A stretch of DNA of 64,000 nucleotides from Branchiostoma floridae (GCF_000003815.2 NC_049984.1:22179175-22243174), one strand, 5' to 3'; shown: positions 43,972-57,500, counted from the stretch's first letter. Translations and numbers: made by a program. The notes: generated by a model not told the origin, from the letters alone.

Positions 43972-45556
43972 ATGCAGCGGGGCCGTGTGACGTGCCGAGC
44001 TGCTGCAGTCAGTGTCCTCGGTCTCCTGTGGGTCGTCACGGCTGTCTTCATCTGCCCAGAGACATGTGATTGCCGATCTAACGGGGAGGTTGACTGTAAC
44101 GGACGGGGATTCAAAGACGCTCCCGTTAACATACCATTGGGTTCAAGTATTCTCCGCCTGGGAGACAATCGCATACAGAACCTGTCTGATACGGATTTCT
44201 CCTACCTAACTAACCTGGAGGAGCATTATTTGCACAACAACGACATCCGCGTTCTCCCTAGCGGAGTTTTCTCCCACCTCACTAGCCTGACGTTGCTTGA
44301 TCTGAGCAACAACGATATCCGCTTTCTCCGTATTGGGGTTTTCTCCAACCTCACCAGCTTGGAGAGGCTTGATCTGAGCAACAACGACATCCGCGTTCTC
44401 CCAACTGGGGTTTTCTCCAACCTCTCCAGCTTGGAGAGGCTTGATCTGAGCAACAACGACATCCGCGTTCTCCCAACTGGGGTTTTCTCCAACCTCACCA
44501 GCCTGGAAGAGCTTAATCTGGACAACAACAACATCCGCGTTCTCCCTACTGGGGTTTTCTCCAACCTTGGCAGCCTGAAGAGGCTTTATCTAAGCTTCAA
44601 CAACATCCGCGTTCTTCCTGGCGGAGTATTCTCACATTTCACCCGCCTAAGAGGGCTGTTTCTATCAGATAATAATATAGCTGACCTTCCAGATGGAGTG
44701 TTCTCAAATCTGACCAGTTTGACACATCTTGACTTGCGCAGCAATAACATCCCGAGTCTGCCCACAGGGGTGTTCTCCCAGCTCACCCGTCTGACGATCC
44801 TGTGGCTAGATGAAAATCATATAGCTCACCTTCCTAATGGCGTATTCTCAAACCTGATCAGTCTGGAGCGGCTTTACCTTTACAAGAATAACATCTCGAG
44901 TCTGCCCATTGGAGTTTTCTCACATCTCACCCGTCTTATTACGCTCTATCTATTTGACAATCATATAGCTGAGCTCCCAGATGGAGTGTTCTCACAACTG
45001 ACCAGTTTGGAATTGCTTCGCTTGAAGGACAACAACATCTCGAGTCTGCCCGCTGGTGTGTTCTCAAACCTTACCTGTGTGGTAGAGCTTGATCTGGACA
45101 ACAATAACATCTCGACTTTGCCCACTGGATTATTCTCAAATCTTAACCGTCTGACGGGACTGTCACTATCTGGTAATCATATAGCTGAGATCCCAGATGG
45201 AGTATTCTCTAATCTGACCAGTTTGGAATGGCTTCACTTGGGCAACAATAACATTTCGAGTCTTCCCACTGGAGTGTTCTCGCATCTCAACAGTCTTCTG
45301 TTGTTTAAATCCCTTTACATAGCCAGAAACCCATGGAGGTGTGACTGTGGTCTACATGGTCTGATGACTTCGGCACGTCTGCGCACTCTAATTTCCGATG
45401 ACCCTACCTGCAGTTCCCCTCCCCACATGAAAGGCGACGCGTTGTCATCTGTTGTGGCAGACACGGTTCGTCGCCGCAGTGGGGACTGCGCTTCGGGACG
45501 CGCTGAGGGCATTTGTTCTTGCACCATCGGCTGGACTGGCCTATACTGCGATAAAG
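43972..45556 (+). CDS. RTK exon 1: signal peptide, LRRNT, 16 LRRs, LRRCT, EGF-like start
   Basis: I prefer the ATG at 43972 to the one at 43945: it gives MQRGRV, then a hydrophobic core ([17 protein letters not shown]) ending at the LRRNT ([15 protein letters not shown], residues 28-42). Sixteen 24-residue typical LRRs (LxxLxLxxNxIxxLPxGVFSxLxx) span about 58-445. LRRCT starts NPWRCDCGL and has the four-Cys pattern up to about 505. The exon ends [13 protein letters not shown], the last half of an EGF-like domain, at donor aaaggtaagatg, phase 1. LRRs 4 and 5 are almost identical in DNA. The long LRR series without introns is typical of Slit/Toll/Trk-like LRR exons. Confidence 0.88.
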
Positions 45557-48500
45557 GTAAGATGTTTGTTTGTATTCTTAAAACGGTTTCAAGAAGACCT
45601 CAGCAAAGTGGTTAAAACAAAAAAATCACGTTTATGGGATAAGGGCAGTTTGGATTAAGTGCCTAAACTGAAAAATTCCAAAAAGGCTTTTATTGCGTAG
45701 TCTTAGTTTTGGCCTCATCGCCCTCAATCATTATAGCTATGCTCTGATTTCTTCATTGTTAGACAATCCTGTTGACAGCAGGATTGTTGGTGAAATGTGC
45801 CCCCCCACCTCCCCACCCCCCTGTAGACTATTTGACATGCAGTAGTTTCTAGCCAGGACCCATTAAATAGCTGACATGACTAGGCAATAACTGTCCAGGT
45901 GCGAGCAATTCGCACCCTTGCTTATCATGTAAATGTCGTGAGCTAAAACCAAGCAGGCATATATTGTTCGTCATTTTGCGCCGTGTGAGACTTTTACATG
46001 TTCACAAACAGCTGGTGTATACTATTAGTTTAAAAAAGGTTAATTTTTAGGAAAAGAGACGTCTATGATGACCCGATGTACAACGGCTGTAATAAGTTGT
46101 CAAATATATGCGTTATGTACTGAAATCGTGTTGACTGTGATTCCTCAGTCCGTTCTTCTATTCTATATACATGTAACTAGCACTTGAATGGACCACCTCA
46201 AAAAATATGTCCTTTGTAATGTATTGCTGCTATCTAACAGTCAGTAATCGACGGACAATAGGTGCGAAATATTCTTCCCAGCCCTCGCGAGCCACCAGTT
46301 TAGTGCTAATTAGTTACTCTGCATCCGAAAGAACCGACATCATGGGCGTTGATCTCGCTTCAAATCTAGTTCATGTCATTCAGAGATGCTCCCCCCACAC
46401 AAAGACTTCCTTGCATTCCTTGGCGATTTCGGTAATGCGGTCTTGTCGCTGAATGACCCCGATAACGGTCCGATTAGATAATAGATAATAGATAAATTAA
46501 AAGTAACAACGGAGAAATAAAAAGAAAAATGCACAAGAAATACATCGTCTGGGTGCTATTTTCATAAATGTACCAGGTTTAGATGTGCAATCACCATAGC
46601 TGAGGATAGTATGACATAGTCGACTAGGAACAAATAATCTGTACAAACGCAAACCCTGGCGCCCTACGCGCCCGCCACCATGGCCCATGATGGTCTGCTT
46701 CCCGTTGGATTGGCACCTGTGATTTTCATATTGTATAAATTACCATGGGATAACTTAAAGACGTCACACAACTTTCCCCTAAGGGGATGCTACAGGGATG
46801 CATGTTGAGTGAGTGTATTTTCTTTACAGATTCGAATTCGTGAATTACCCACAAGACACAGCGTGATAAGTGGGCGGCAGAAACCGTTAGTTTAGGGACA
46901 CAACCTAAGTAGCATGTTGGGAGATTGGAACCCAAGACCTCTGGTTCCTAGGTCAAACGCCTTTACCATGACAAAAATTGCAACATGACTCAATATCATA
47001 AGCCACTAGGAGGCCCCAACATTGATCTTAACCCTCGACTCACTCACTCACTCACTCATCATCGCCGCGTATCAGACTTCGCTGAGGCGGGCCGTCATCG
47101 TTCTCCAAGCTTTCTTGTCTGCTGCTGCTCCCTGCACCCCCTCCCATGTGCATCCCATCTCTGCCAGGTCTCGCTCTACTGTTCTTCTCTACGTCATGGC
47201 TTGTCCTCTCCTCTTTCTCCTTCCATCTGGACACCAGCTTAGCACTACTCTGGGGAGTCCCTGTCTTGGGGAGTCTCTGTCTTGACATTCTCACAACATG
47301 CCCTAGCCATCGTATCATCGTAGTTGACCCTCGACGTTCCACCCAGTTACTAAGTATCAAATTGAATGAAAGATCTCTATTGTACATTCATTCCTCGACG
47401 GGCTAGGTACAGATCACTGGTAACAGACAAATGAAGAAAAGCTATACTATTAAATACTGTCTATCTATAGCGCCTTCTCTTATGCCGCTCCAGGTATTCG
47501 GAAATTCTGCAACTCCGAATGAGTGAACTTACAAAAGCACGACACTAACTCTCGCCTACGTATTTGACGAAAATATCTTTAGAATTTCCTGCCTTTGAAG
47601 ACATGTACGCGTATCTACTTGTCGTTACTGTCGGTCATAACCTGGAATCCAGTCTAGTTGTGGTACGGCCTACCGTAGTTAGTGTAGGCTCTCTACGGGA
47701 CCAGTGCAGCTCTCAGCCGCCGATTTAATCATTCACACCCGGTAGCATTTTCCTAGTAGGACTTTGCCCAGTGGGAGTTAATTAATAGGCCACAACTACA
47801 CTCCCACCGTGCAAAACCCCTACCGGGTGTGAAAGATTACCCCGGCGGTGGAAAGACCCTCCTGTCCCGAAGGTAGCCTGACCAATCCACGGTAGACTGG
47901 ATTCCAGGTTATGTCGGTCACTGTTCACTTGCAGAAGATTGGCCTTTGGAAAGAAAGCAACGCAGTACTACTCATCCGAAGGCGTGTGTTATGGGGCCGA
48001 AAATGCTGTGAACGGTCCAAATGATGTGTGCGTTCGAACAGAACGGGAACACCAGCCGTGGTGGAAGGTGGACCTTGCAGATTTGTACACTGTCAGCCGG
48101 GTCACCATTATAGACGCCACCTCCGAATATGGTAAGTTGTTTCTGCACGGAGGGGTTCAGCTACATATACTTGTATCAATGTCATACCTGGGCCGCGATA
48201 ACGTTCCATACAGGTGTTCCGAACCGGGTGATAAAAAGCCGTATCACACAGGCTTCGAAGTTTTACCACACAGGCTTCCATCGAATAATTAGAACATACC
48301 CTGCCGAGTGCGAAGCGGTCGAAAATTCAAATACCTGATAGGGACGTTTGAACATTGCTCTCCCAGGGGCGTCCCAATAACCCCTTCGGTAAATGTGAGA
48401 AAACTCCCAACCCCTTCAACTACTAGCGGTACCACTACGAATACACATGGCAATCAGTATACATTGACGTACCAGACATGACTTCTTTTCATGCAAAATC

Positions 48501-51500
48501 ATAGTTCTCTCCTTTCCTGCTGTGCGAAGTTGTCTGGTTTCTTTACTGAAGGTGGAACATTTCTACGATACCTGCCTGATTTTACAGAGAAGATTTCTAT
48601 TTGTCACAGTGCATTTATTGACTTTTTTTTACAGGAGCTATTTTAATGGTTCGTGTTGGCCAAAACGAGAACTTCACCCAGAATGGCCAATGTGGACAAA
48701 ATTACACCGTTGGGTTGAGGTCAGGGTTGCAGATCAGTGTGGTACGCTGCGCCCCGCCGATGTTCGGCCGTTATGTTTCTGTACAGGCAATACGACCGCC
48801 GTACTGGGAATCCATCGATTTAGTTATGTGCGAGGTCAAGGCCTACGCTACAGGTAACGGACATAGCTCAGATTTTCTATCTCTCTACAGCAGAGAATGA
48901 AGAGTCAGTTTGTAGAGAAAAAATTACCCAGAAACGTTATCAATGTCTTTTACCAAACAAAAACTACTATCATTGCACATGGTACATAGAGAAAAATGAC
49001 CCAGAAACGTTATTCATGTCTTTTACCAAACAAAAACTACTATCATTGCACACGGTACCGTACTCAAGCCACACTACGGGATGGAATAGTAGACATGAGA
49101 CTAATACAGTCAAACCTGTATTAGCGGCCACCTTTGCATAGCGAACAATAAGCCATTGCGGTCATTTTTGTCAGTCCCTTGGATTGCTCCCATTGACCTA
49201 AGCATTAAGAAATAGTCGATAGAGGCCACTCGTCCATAACCTTGTCTTATATCCGTGGATAGTTTCATCAGGTTGGTACGTCACTAAATAAAGATACTTT
49301 TTGTACACAACCAATGCTTTAATCTCACCGACGTTTCGGTGACGTCGGACAGTTTTCTTACGAAGTAGACGAAGCTGTTACATCATTTCACCGTTAATTG
49401 TCATATAGCCAGGTGCGTGGACCAATTAGAAGACCCCGTTCCATGTTGGATATGACGCCGTAACACATAGATTCCGGCCAGCCCGTTGTGCATCGCTCCT
49501 TCTGATAGGACAAAATGAATCGACACCGACACCGGTGTAGATTTGCATCACAGCCCAGACACAATATAAACTTCGGGGCGGGTCATGAACCCTTAATTGA
49601 CAACTGTTATGGATGTTTTACACTCATTTGCGTTTGGGACCGCATTGTAAATATTTTGCATAAAGCTGCCTGTACATATTCAAACACTTTACGTTTTGTG
49701 ACCGCATCTGTACTGTGAGAAGCTACACTGTCCTGCAGTACAATGTGAACCAGTCAGAATTGCCCTGAAAAAGGTGACAGACGATCACCGAAACGTCGGT
49801 GAGAATAAATCATTGGTTGTGTAAAAATGGTCTCTTAATTCAAAATGGATAAAAGTTTTCATTACTATCATCATTTTGCTGCAAACGACAAGTCATATCC
49901 AAGATGCCTGATTCCAATAAGTTTGAAATATAAGAGGAAAGAGACATGTAAACTGCAGAATAGCATAGCATTGCATATTTGACTATTTTGTAAACGATAG
50001 ATGTACTTATAGTGTAGCATAGCCTTAGTTGTTCTGTCTCTCCCACTGACACTGTAAAGATTCTTTGCAGAAACGTTTTATGTAACTACTGCATTTAGCC
50101 CTTATGGGCAAGGACATGGAAATAAAGATCATTGTCATTGATATTGCTGTAAAGAAAATGATAATGAATGAATAATGAACAGACTCATCATTTTCATCCC
50201 AGGGGCCTGCTGCAACAATACAATCAGCATGATGAACGGCCAGATCACTGCTAGTGACGGCTTCTGCTCCGGGAGCAGTATCGAGTTCTCCTGTGACACC
50301 GGATATGAGCGTGTCGGCAGCTCTTTCGCTGTCTGCCGGGACAAAAATTGGGACCGAGAGATTCCGACATGCCAGCGTGTGTTGACGAAGCTGTTTCTTA
50401 TTTCTGTTTTCTTTCCCGTTTTCTGCTATGTACAAAAAAGATTGTACCAACTACGACATACTAAATAAAATCATGGCATTGTAACAAAACTAAACTTTAC
50501 CTAAACAACACTGAAAAGAGTTTGGACATACCGAAATTTCGTTGAAAGTTTGAAATACTTCATTGTTGGTTTGTAAACTTAATTTTGTTTACATAATAAT
50601 AATAATGCCATTTACCAACAGATGGACCTTAATGCTAAAACCATCGTACTGTAAGCATACATTCCAGACAGTATCTTTCTCGACATGAAACGGGATGGTT
50701 GGATGTGTGTATGGTTAGGTTGATGTTTTCGACTTCATGTTAGTTACCTCCATGAAATGTCTAGGAGGTTATATTTTCACTAGCAATTGTCTGTCTGTGT
50801 ACAAGATAACTCAAGAACGGCTGGATGGATCAGTTTCATGCTTTGTGTGTTGGTGGGGTGTGATGAAAGCTGGAAACGATTAGATTTTGGGCTCCCTAGC
50901 GGCTTTCCTTGGTACTGCAGTGCAACTTCCGGGTTTGCTATCTCGTGCTTTGATCAAGCTTTGGTCACGAATTTTGAATATTAGATAGCTCTTGTACTCA
51001 GGAATAAGTGACATAAGTTTGGGCCCCCTAGCAACTAGTTTTGGGATAGCAGCGGCATTTTTGTCAAGTGGATAACTCGAGACGGGAACAACGAATTTTC
51101 GTGATTTTTGGTATGTAGGTACCTTAGACGATATTGTACTAAATAAAATACAAATTATGCAAAATATGAGACATTTGCATAATTAATGAGAATAATCTAT
51201 CATAGCAACTCATTTGCATAAAATTTACAAAAGCTCTAAATATTTCATGGAGGTATGAGGTCACCGAACTCTAGTTTTATATGTTTTCAGGTATCTGTTG
51301 TGACAATACAACCGAAATCATAAACGGACTGGTTAACGCTACCGACGGTTACTGCTTTGGGAACGACATCCAGTTCTCCTGTAATCCTGGGCACGAGCTT
51401 GTTGGCAGGTCTTCAGCCACCTGCGAAGACGACGGAAGCTGGGGAAGAGAACTTCCGACTTGCCGACGTGAGTTACCGAAGTCTCTTTTGCCGTCTACGT

Positions 51501-54500
51501 CTAAAGTTTGTTTGATCTGATCCGCCTATCCAAAACAGCTTCCTCGGCCTCAAATAGAGCTCAGGTAATACTTACCCAAGCTTCCACTAACCAAGTCTAG
51601 GTAATCATTTATGATGGTCCTTGGTGGTACAGCCCAACTTAATAAGTTCGCTTTGTTGCACAATTCGGATAATTGCACGAAATGCACTGGCAAATGGGGT
51701 GTGCAATTAAGCGGCTCCTACTGTACTAGATGGTGTAAATAACAGATTGGAACTGTTGCATCGTAATCTAGATTGCCAGAAGCAAATCAGAAAATTGTAA
51801 TCCCAAATTTTCTGTAGACTAGGGGTGGGTACCGGTACAGAAAATTCAGGTCCGGTTCAGGTCCAGAGGATCAGGTCCGGACTGGACCTAATTGTCTATG
51901 AAAAATAATCTCCAAGCAAATCTTGCCGGCAAAACTCCTTCCCCAGCTTATGATACTATCTTATGCCACCGCAAGATCTGCTTGGAGATTATATGAAAAC
52001 TTGTGAATAGACGATACTCAAAAAATGGTCCATTTCGCTTTCTTATTTGGAGTATTCGACTCCTACTGACGTTTTAAAAATCCTACAAGGCTAAGTGCCT
52101 CTGTAAAATTGACTGTAAAACTTGGTAGAAATGACTATAGACTCTACTCTACTTTGCACTTGTTATTTTCTGTGACCGGTAAGCCCCTAAACAGGTCAAT
52201 GCCTGATCATATAATCTATTCATTTTCCAACAGGTCCAACATCCGGTCAACCAATTTTTTTCAGGCCCGGTTTTTCCTGACCGGTCCAATAAGAAAAACC
52301 GGTTTTGTACCGGTACACCGTTCCGGTACCCACCCCTACTGTAAACCTAAGTATCATATCCTACTAATTTGACGGACCTTGCATCCCTCGTCACTGACAC
52401 CTGACTGAAAAGTTGTTATTGTAGAACATAAAGTACCTACAGAACAGAGCCCCGCGTCCGTCCAAGCCATCGTTGGCAGCACCAGTGCCGGTATCGCCGC
52501 GGCGCTGGTTGTGGCAGCTGTCTGCTTCGTGGTCTTCCTGAGAAAAAGAAGGAGAAGAAGAAGAGAGGACAATCCACAATCTATCGAGGCTGACTTCCTA
52601 CCAGATGATGTAGCAAGTGAGTGAGATTTACTTTAATCAAAGTTGCACCGGAAGACATTTCACCCGTTGCTTGTATCTCTTTTTGTCCTTTTTGTTGCCT
52701 GGCCCTTACCTTTTCCCCATGAACTTAGTGAAAAGTAACTTGTAGGCCGATTGCGGTTGTCATGACACGCAGTTTACGTTGAGGCAAACTTTGCAGGTCA
52801 TATGTATTCAATCTATAAAGGCCCAGATTTAGTTTTGACAACAAATGTATATAACCACGGGATATGTTTTGTGTCATTGTTTCCCTTTATTTACAATCAA
52901 CACTTTGTGAGGATATTGCCGGGAACAAGGGTTTAGAAGAACATGGACTCAGATGTAGATCGGAGGTTGGGGGAGACACTTTTTTGCTGGGGTCCGTTTG
53001 GACCCCAGACGGATTGGTCACGGACTTTCTTTATAGCTTCCACAGTATCGTACCAATCTTCATAAAAACTTGGGAGAAGGTATAGAAGATGTTGACTGAG
53101 AAAGTCACGGAAGGAATTTTTCTTCAGATTAAAAATGTTTAAATGGCACTGCAAAATGTACGCCTGGGGTCCAAACGGACCCCACTCGGGTGTTTGAGGG
53201 TTAAATAGCCACTTAATTTCTGAATCATTATCATATTTGATTGGATAATTTGTGAACTTGTAAATGTTTACGGCATTGGAAAATGATGTATGGGTATCGT
53301 TAAATTCTGTATGAAAAATTATGTATGTCGGTATGGATAAGAAACCATTCTATCAAAGTTCGAGTGTTGCATCTGTACGTATTTGTGCAAATTGAAACAT
53401 ATTCTGGGCCAGAATATGTGATAGATTCTGGAAAGTTCGTAGTTTGAATCTGACAACATCTGACAAAATCGGATTTGAGGTTCTGAACAACGGAATTCGA
53501 TGCTCGGATCTTTTAAGTTTCCACAAAAGATATAGACACAATGTGGTTCCGCATTTTCGGATTTGTCGTAATGAGATTCCGGATATGTCACCGATTTCTT
53601 GTCGGATCAATAAAAAATATAGACAGAATACGGCTCAGTACTGTTGAAATCCGTGTTTTCGGATTTTTTTCGGATTTGAGGTTAAAATAAAGGAATCTCA
53701 TGTTCGAATCTGTTACGGATTCACAAAATAAACAACAAAAAATACGGTTCCATATTTGTCGAAAATTTGCATTTTCAGATTTTGTCGTAAAGCGTTTACG
53801 GATAACCGTGTCCGATGTTCGGATTTGTTACGAATTCCCTTTAGGATCCACTTGCATTCGCCTGTATTCACCCAAAATAGATAGAGAAATGCCCGTACGT
53901 ACGTATTCGCCAGAATTCGAGGTCATTTCGTTCAATGATACAGTAAACTGATTTCATCCCGATGTGTGTTCATGCGCACTGAAAAATGGCTGCCTTTTAA
54001 AACAAGTCCCTTGGGTGAGACATTTTATAGTACGTCGTACTTAAACTCTCTAAGATTAAATAGATAAAGATAAAATTGAAGGGTTTTACAGGCAGGTTAC
54101 ATTACCAGTAGAAGGGTGAAAAGTAAGGTTTCTATTCAGATAATTTGTATCGAAACATTATATATTCTTTTCCCATGTTGTGCAGTGCACAGAAGGAGAA
54201 TGGAGGAGATGGTCCCACTGGTTCCCCCCAGGCCACAGTTCCCGAAGCTCGAGGTCGATCCCAGCCGGGTGACGCTTGGCCAGAGGATCGGCAGCGGGGC
54301 GTTCGGCCTCGTTTACCGGGCAACCCTGACTCGGGACGACAGGACGGAAGACGTCGTCGTAAAAACGGTCAAAGGTTTTGTGCTTATCTTAGTTTATAGT
54401 ACTGTTTTAGATGGGACATGTGTGCATCATACAACAGATTTCAACGCGATTTTAATCGAGATTTGTGCGTGATCTAAACGTAAACGCAACTGGACTTTGA

Positions 54501-57500
54501 TTTTTCGACATCTGTCCGAAGGGTGATGTGACACGAGAGATTGTTATAGAGAGAGTTGTACATGTGTATTACCATATGTGCATGTGCTTGCAAATGTATG
54601 ATTTTCCATTTCTTGTAAGGATTCACAAGTAAATTTCCTCAGTAGATCTTTTCGCATTTGTAACCATTTCTCGGAATTTCCCAATTTTCCTTTACACTTT
54701 TTATACAAGTGTTTTATGCAATCGACGTAATGGTGACAGTCTGTACTCAAGAAAAAATCCAACAGGTTCACACTGCACTGCAGTATAGGTGTCGCTGCCT
54801 AGAGATGCGGGCCCAAACGTCGGTGGAATTTAACACTTCGTTGTGTACAAAACATTATGTAATTCATTTGATCAACTGGGTCAAAGTACGCACGTATGTA
54901 ACCGTTTTTCATTTACAAACTTTCATGCCATTTTGAATGTTCTGCTCTATCCACAGACAACGCCAGTGAGGGCGACAAGCTGGGTTTTCTGGAGGAAATC
55001 CGCTCTGTTGTAGACCTGGGGGCTCATGAGAACCTGTTGGGTCTGATCAACTGCTGCACAGTGGTGAGAGACCATCTGTATCTCATCACGGAGTTCATGC
55101 CATACGGGGACCTGAAAACTTTCTTGAGGAAATGTCGTGAGGTGAGCCAAATTGTTGTTTGAAAGGTAGAGTACGTTTAGTAATCAGCTACACTTTGCAG
55201 ACCATCCAAATCGTTTAGGATGAACATTGAGGCGTCATTTCCAGAGCAACGTCGTTACCATATAACAATTAGGATTTTGTTAAACGTTGTTTACAAATGT
55301 TTCCTAACATGTAGTGATATAGAATATTTTGCTATTCTACAGGAAAAGACTTATGTTGGATGTCAAGACGATATATACAACTTCGAGGTGCTGCATATGT
55401 ATCAAGTAGCCCGGCAGATCGCTAGAGGCATGGTAAGTACCAGGTGCTGCAGGTGTACCAGGTGCCGGATGTTTACCAGGTACTGCAGATGTACCAGGTG
55501 CTGCAGATGTACCAGGTGCTGCAGGTTTCCCATGTGAACCAGGCGCTGCAGGTGAACCCGGCTCTACAAATGTATCAGGTGTACTAGTCGCTGCAGGTGT
55601 ACCAGATACTGCAGGTGTATCCATTGCCGAAGAAGGTTTGCGGTATGGCAAAACTCAACAGGCAACCATCCAAACAACATCAACTATCATAATTCTGCCG
55701 GGTACCTGAAAACCTGAAACAGAAATGTAAAAAAATCCATCATTGGTTGGCTTTCCCATTATTTAAGACATTCTTGAGAAGGTTTCGGATTTCAAGAAAT
55801 GTGATGTCCGTCGTATTACGAGAGCTATTACCAGCACTTTTGGATGATATGAGACTTTTTCCTTCCGCTACCTGGATTCAAGCACAAATAGGCTGGATTT
55901 CAGCTCATATGATGCATGAAATGACCTTTCTGTGGACGTTTCTACCTCAGGCTACATGATATAATATCAAAATAGTCACGATCTTTCTGTGGACGTTCCT
56001 ACTTTGGAATACGGACTTGTGACGAAATAGGATTGCGTAGCGTTACATTTTCGTATTTGTCAGCATGAAGCCGGCATATCATCGTCTATGGTCACTATAT
56101 GTTTACGTGATCGGCAAAATATACGAATTTTTGACTCATTCATATCATACGAATTGTATTTTGGTTGTAATGTGGTCACTGGCGTGTTTGTCAACTTGTA
56201 GTTGGCATAGGAACTATGTGGACGTACCTATTTTAGCCTTTATGATGTAATATAACAAACTAGTCACGAACTTTCTGTCGACGTTCCAATATTAAGCCAT
56301 ACGACGTAATATAACAAAGAAGTCACGACCTTTTTTGGACGTTCAAATATTAGACTATATGATGTAATATAACAGAGAGGTCACGACCTTTCTGCGGACG
56401 TTCCAATGTTAGACTATATGATGTAATATAACAGACTAGTCACGACCTTTCTGTGGACGTTTCTATCTCAGACTATATGATGTAACATAACAGACCAGTC
56501 ACGACTTTCTGTGGCCGCTCCTATTTCAGGATCACATCGCTCGGTTTCGTTACGTCCACGGAGACCTGGCCGCTCGGAACGTCCTGGTCGGGGAACACCT
56601 GATAGTGAAGATTTCCGACTTTGGGCTGGCAGAAGACATCTACAGCCGAGGTTACCGTCGGCAGGATCGCCTCCAAAAGATACCGTGGAAATGGATGGCG
56701 CCGGAGCGGCTGCATGGTGGGGAAACGTACACCGCACAGAGCGACGTGTAAGTGGTGTTATGCTATTATCTACATTAGGGCTGGGTACCGGTGTGACAGC
56801 GATCTCGCCCCCCCCCGCGATCTCGCCCCCCCGGGGGGCGAGATCGCTAGCGTTTTCGCCCCCCTCTGGTGTTTTCGCCCCCCCCCCAATCCCAGCGTTT
56901 TCGCCCCCCCACTAGGGATATCCTTCCCGTTTTCTAGAGTGTTCGGTTGAATCTTAATCCTATTGCTGTGATAATGATTAGCACTGTCTTGTTACCTACT
57001 TTTGTATATATATATATACTTTTGTATATATATACTTTTGTATATATATACTTATATATATAGGGTTTACAAGGGAAATATATATACTTTTGTATATATA
57101 TACTTATATATATATACTTATAGATATATGTATATATACTTTTGTATATATTTACCTACTTTTTTACATAGCCTTAACATACTTAACTTGCAGCTTGTTA
57201 CTGCATATTAATCGAGCTACCTGGAACAATATGGTACTTGGATGTAACGTATATAGTGTGTTACCTGGTATCTATATATACGTGACACCTTAGTATGTTA
57301 AGATGAGATACAGTACCTGTGAAGCCGATCCTACCTGGTTGGGTGCAAGCACACTTTGCATTGAAATAGAACAGATACATTTTTGTTGTGAATTTGTGGT
57401 GACTTTTATTAACATCACGAACGTATATTAACATATGCATATCAACACACCTGTTGCTAAGTTGTAACAAAACTGGTAAATATTTGCCAATCAGCACAGA

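Noticed and set aside
44226-44786. Minus-strand ORFs ([15 protein letters not shown] repeats)
   Set aside because: Antisense shadow of the LRR exon.
56511-56950. ORFs of 109-134 codons through the kinase catalytic exon ([10 protein letters not shown])
   Set aside because: Wrong-frame shadows of the exon running into the C-rich nested element.
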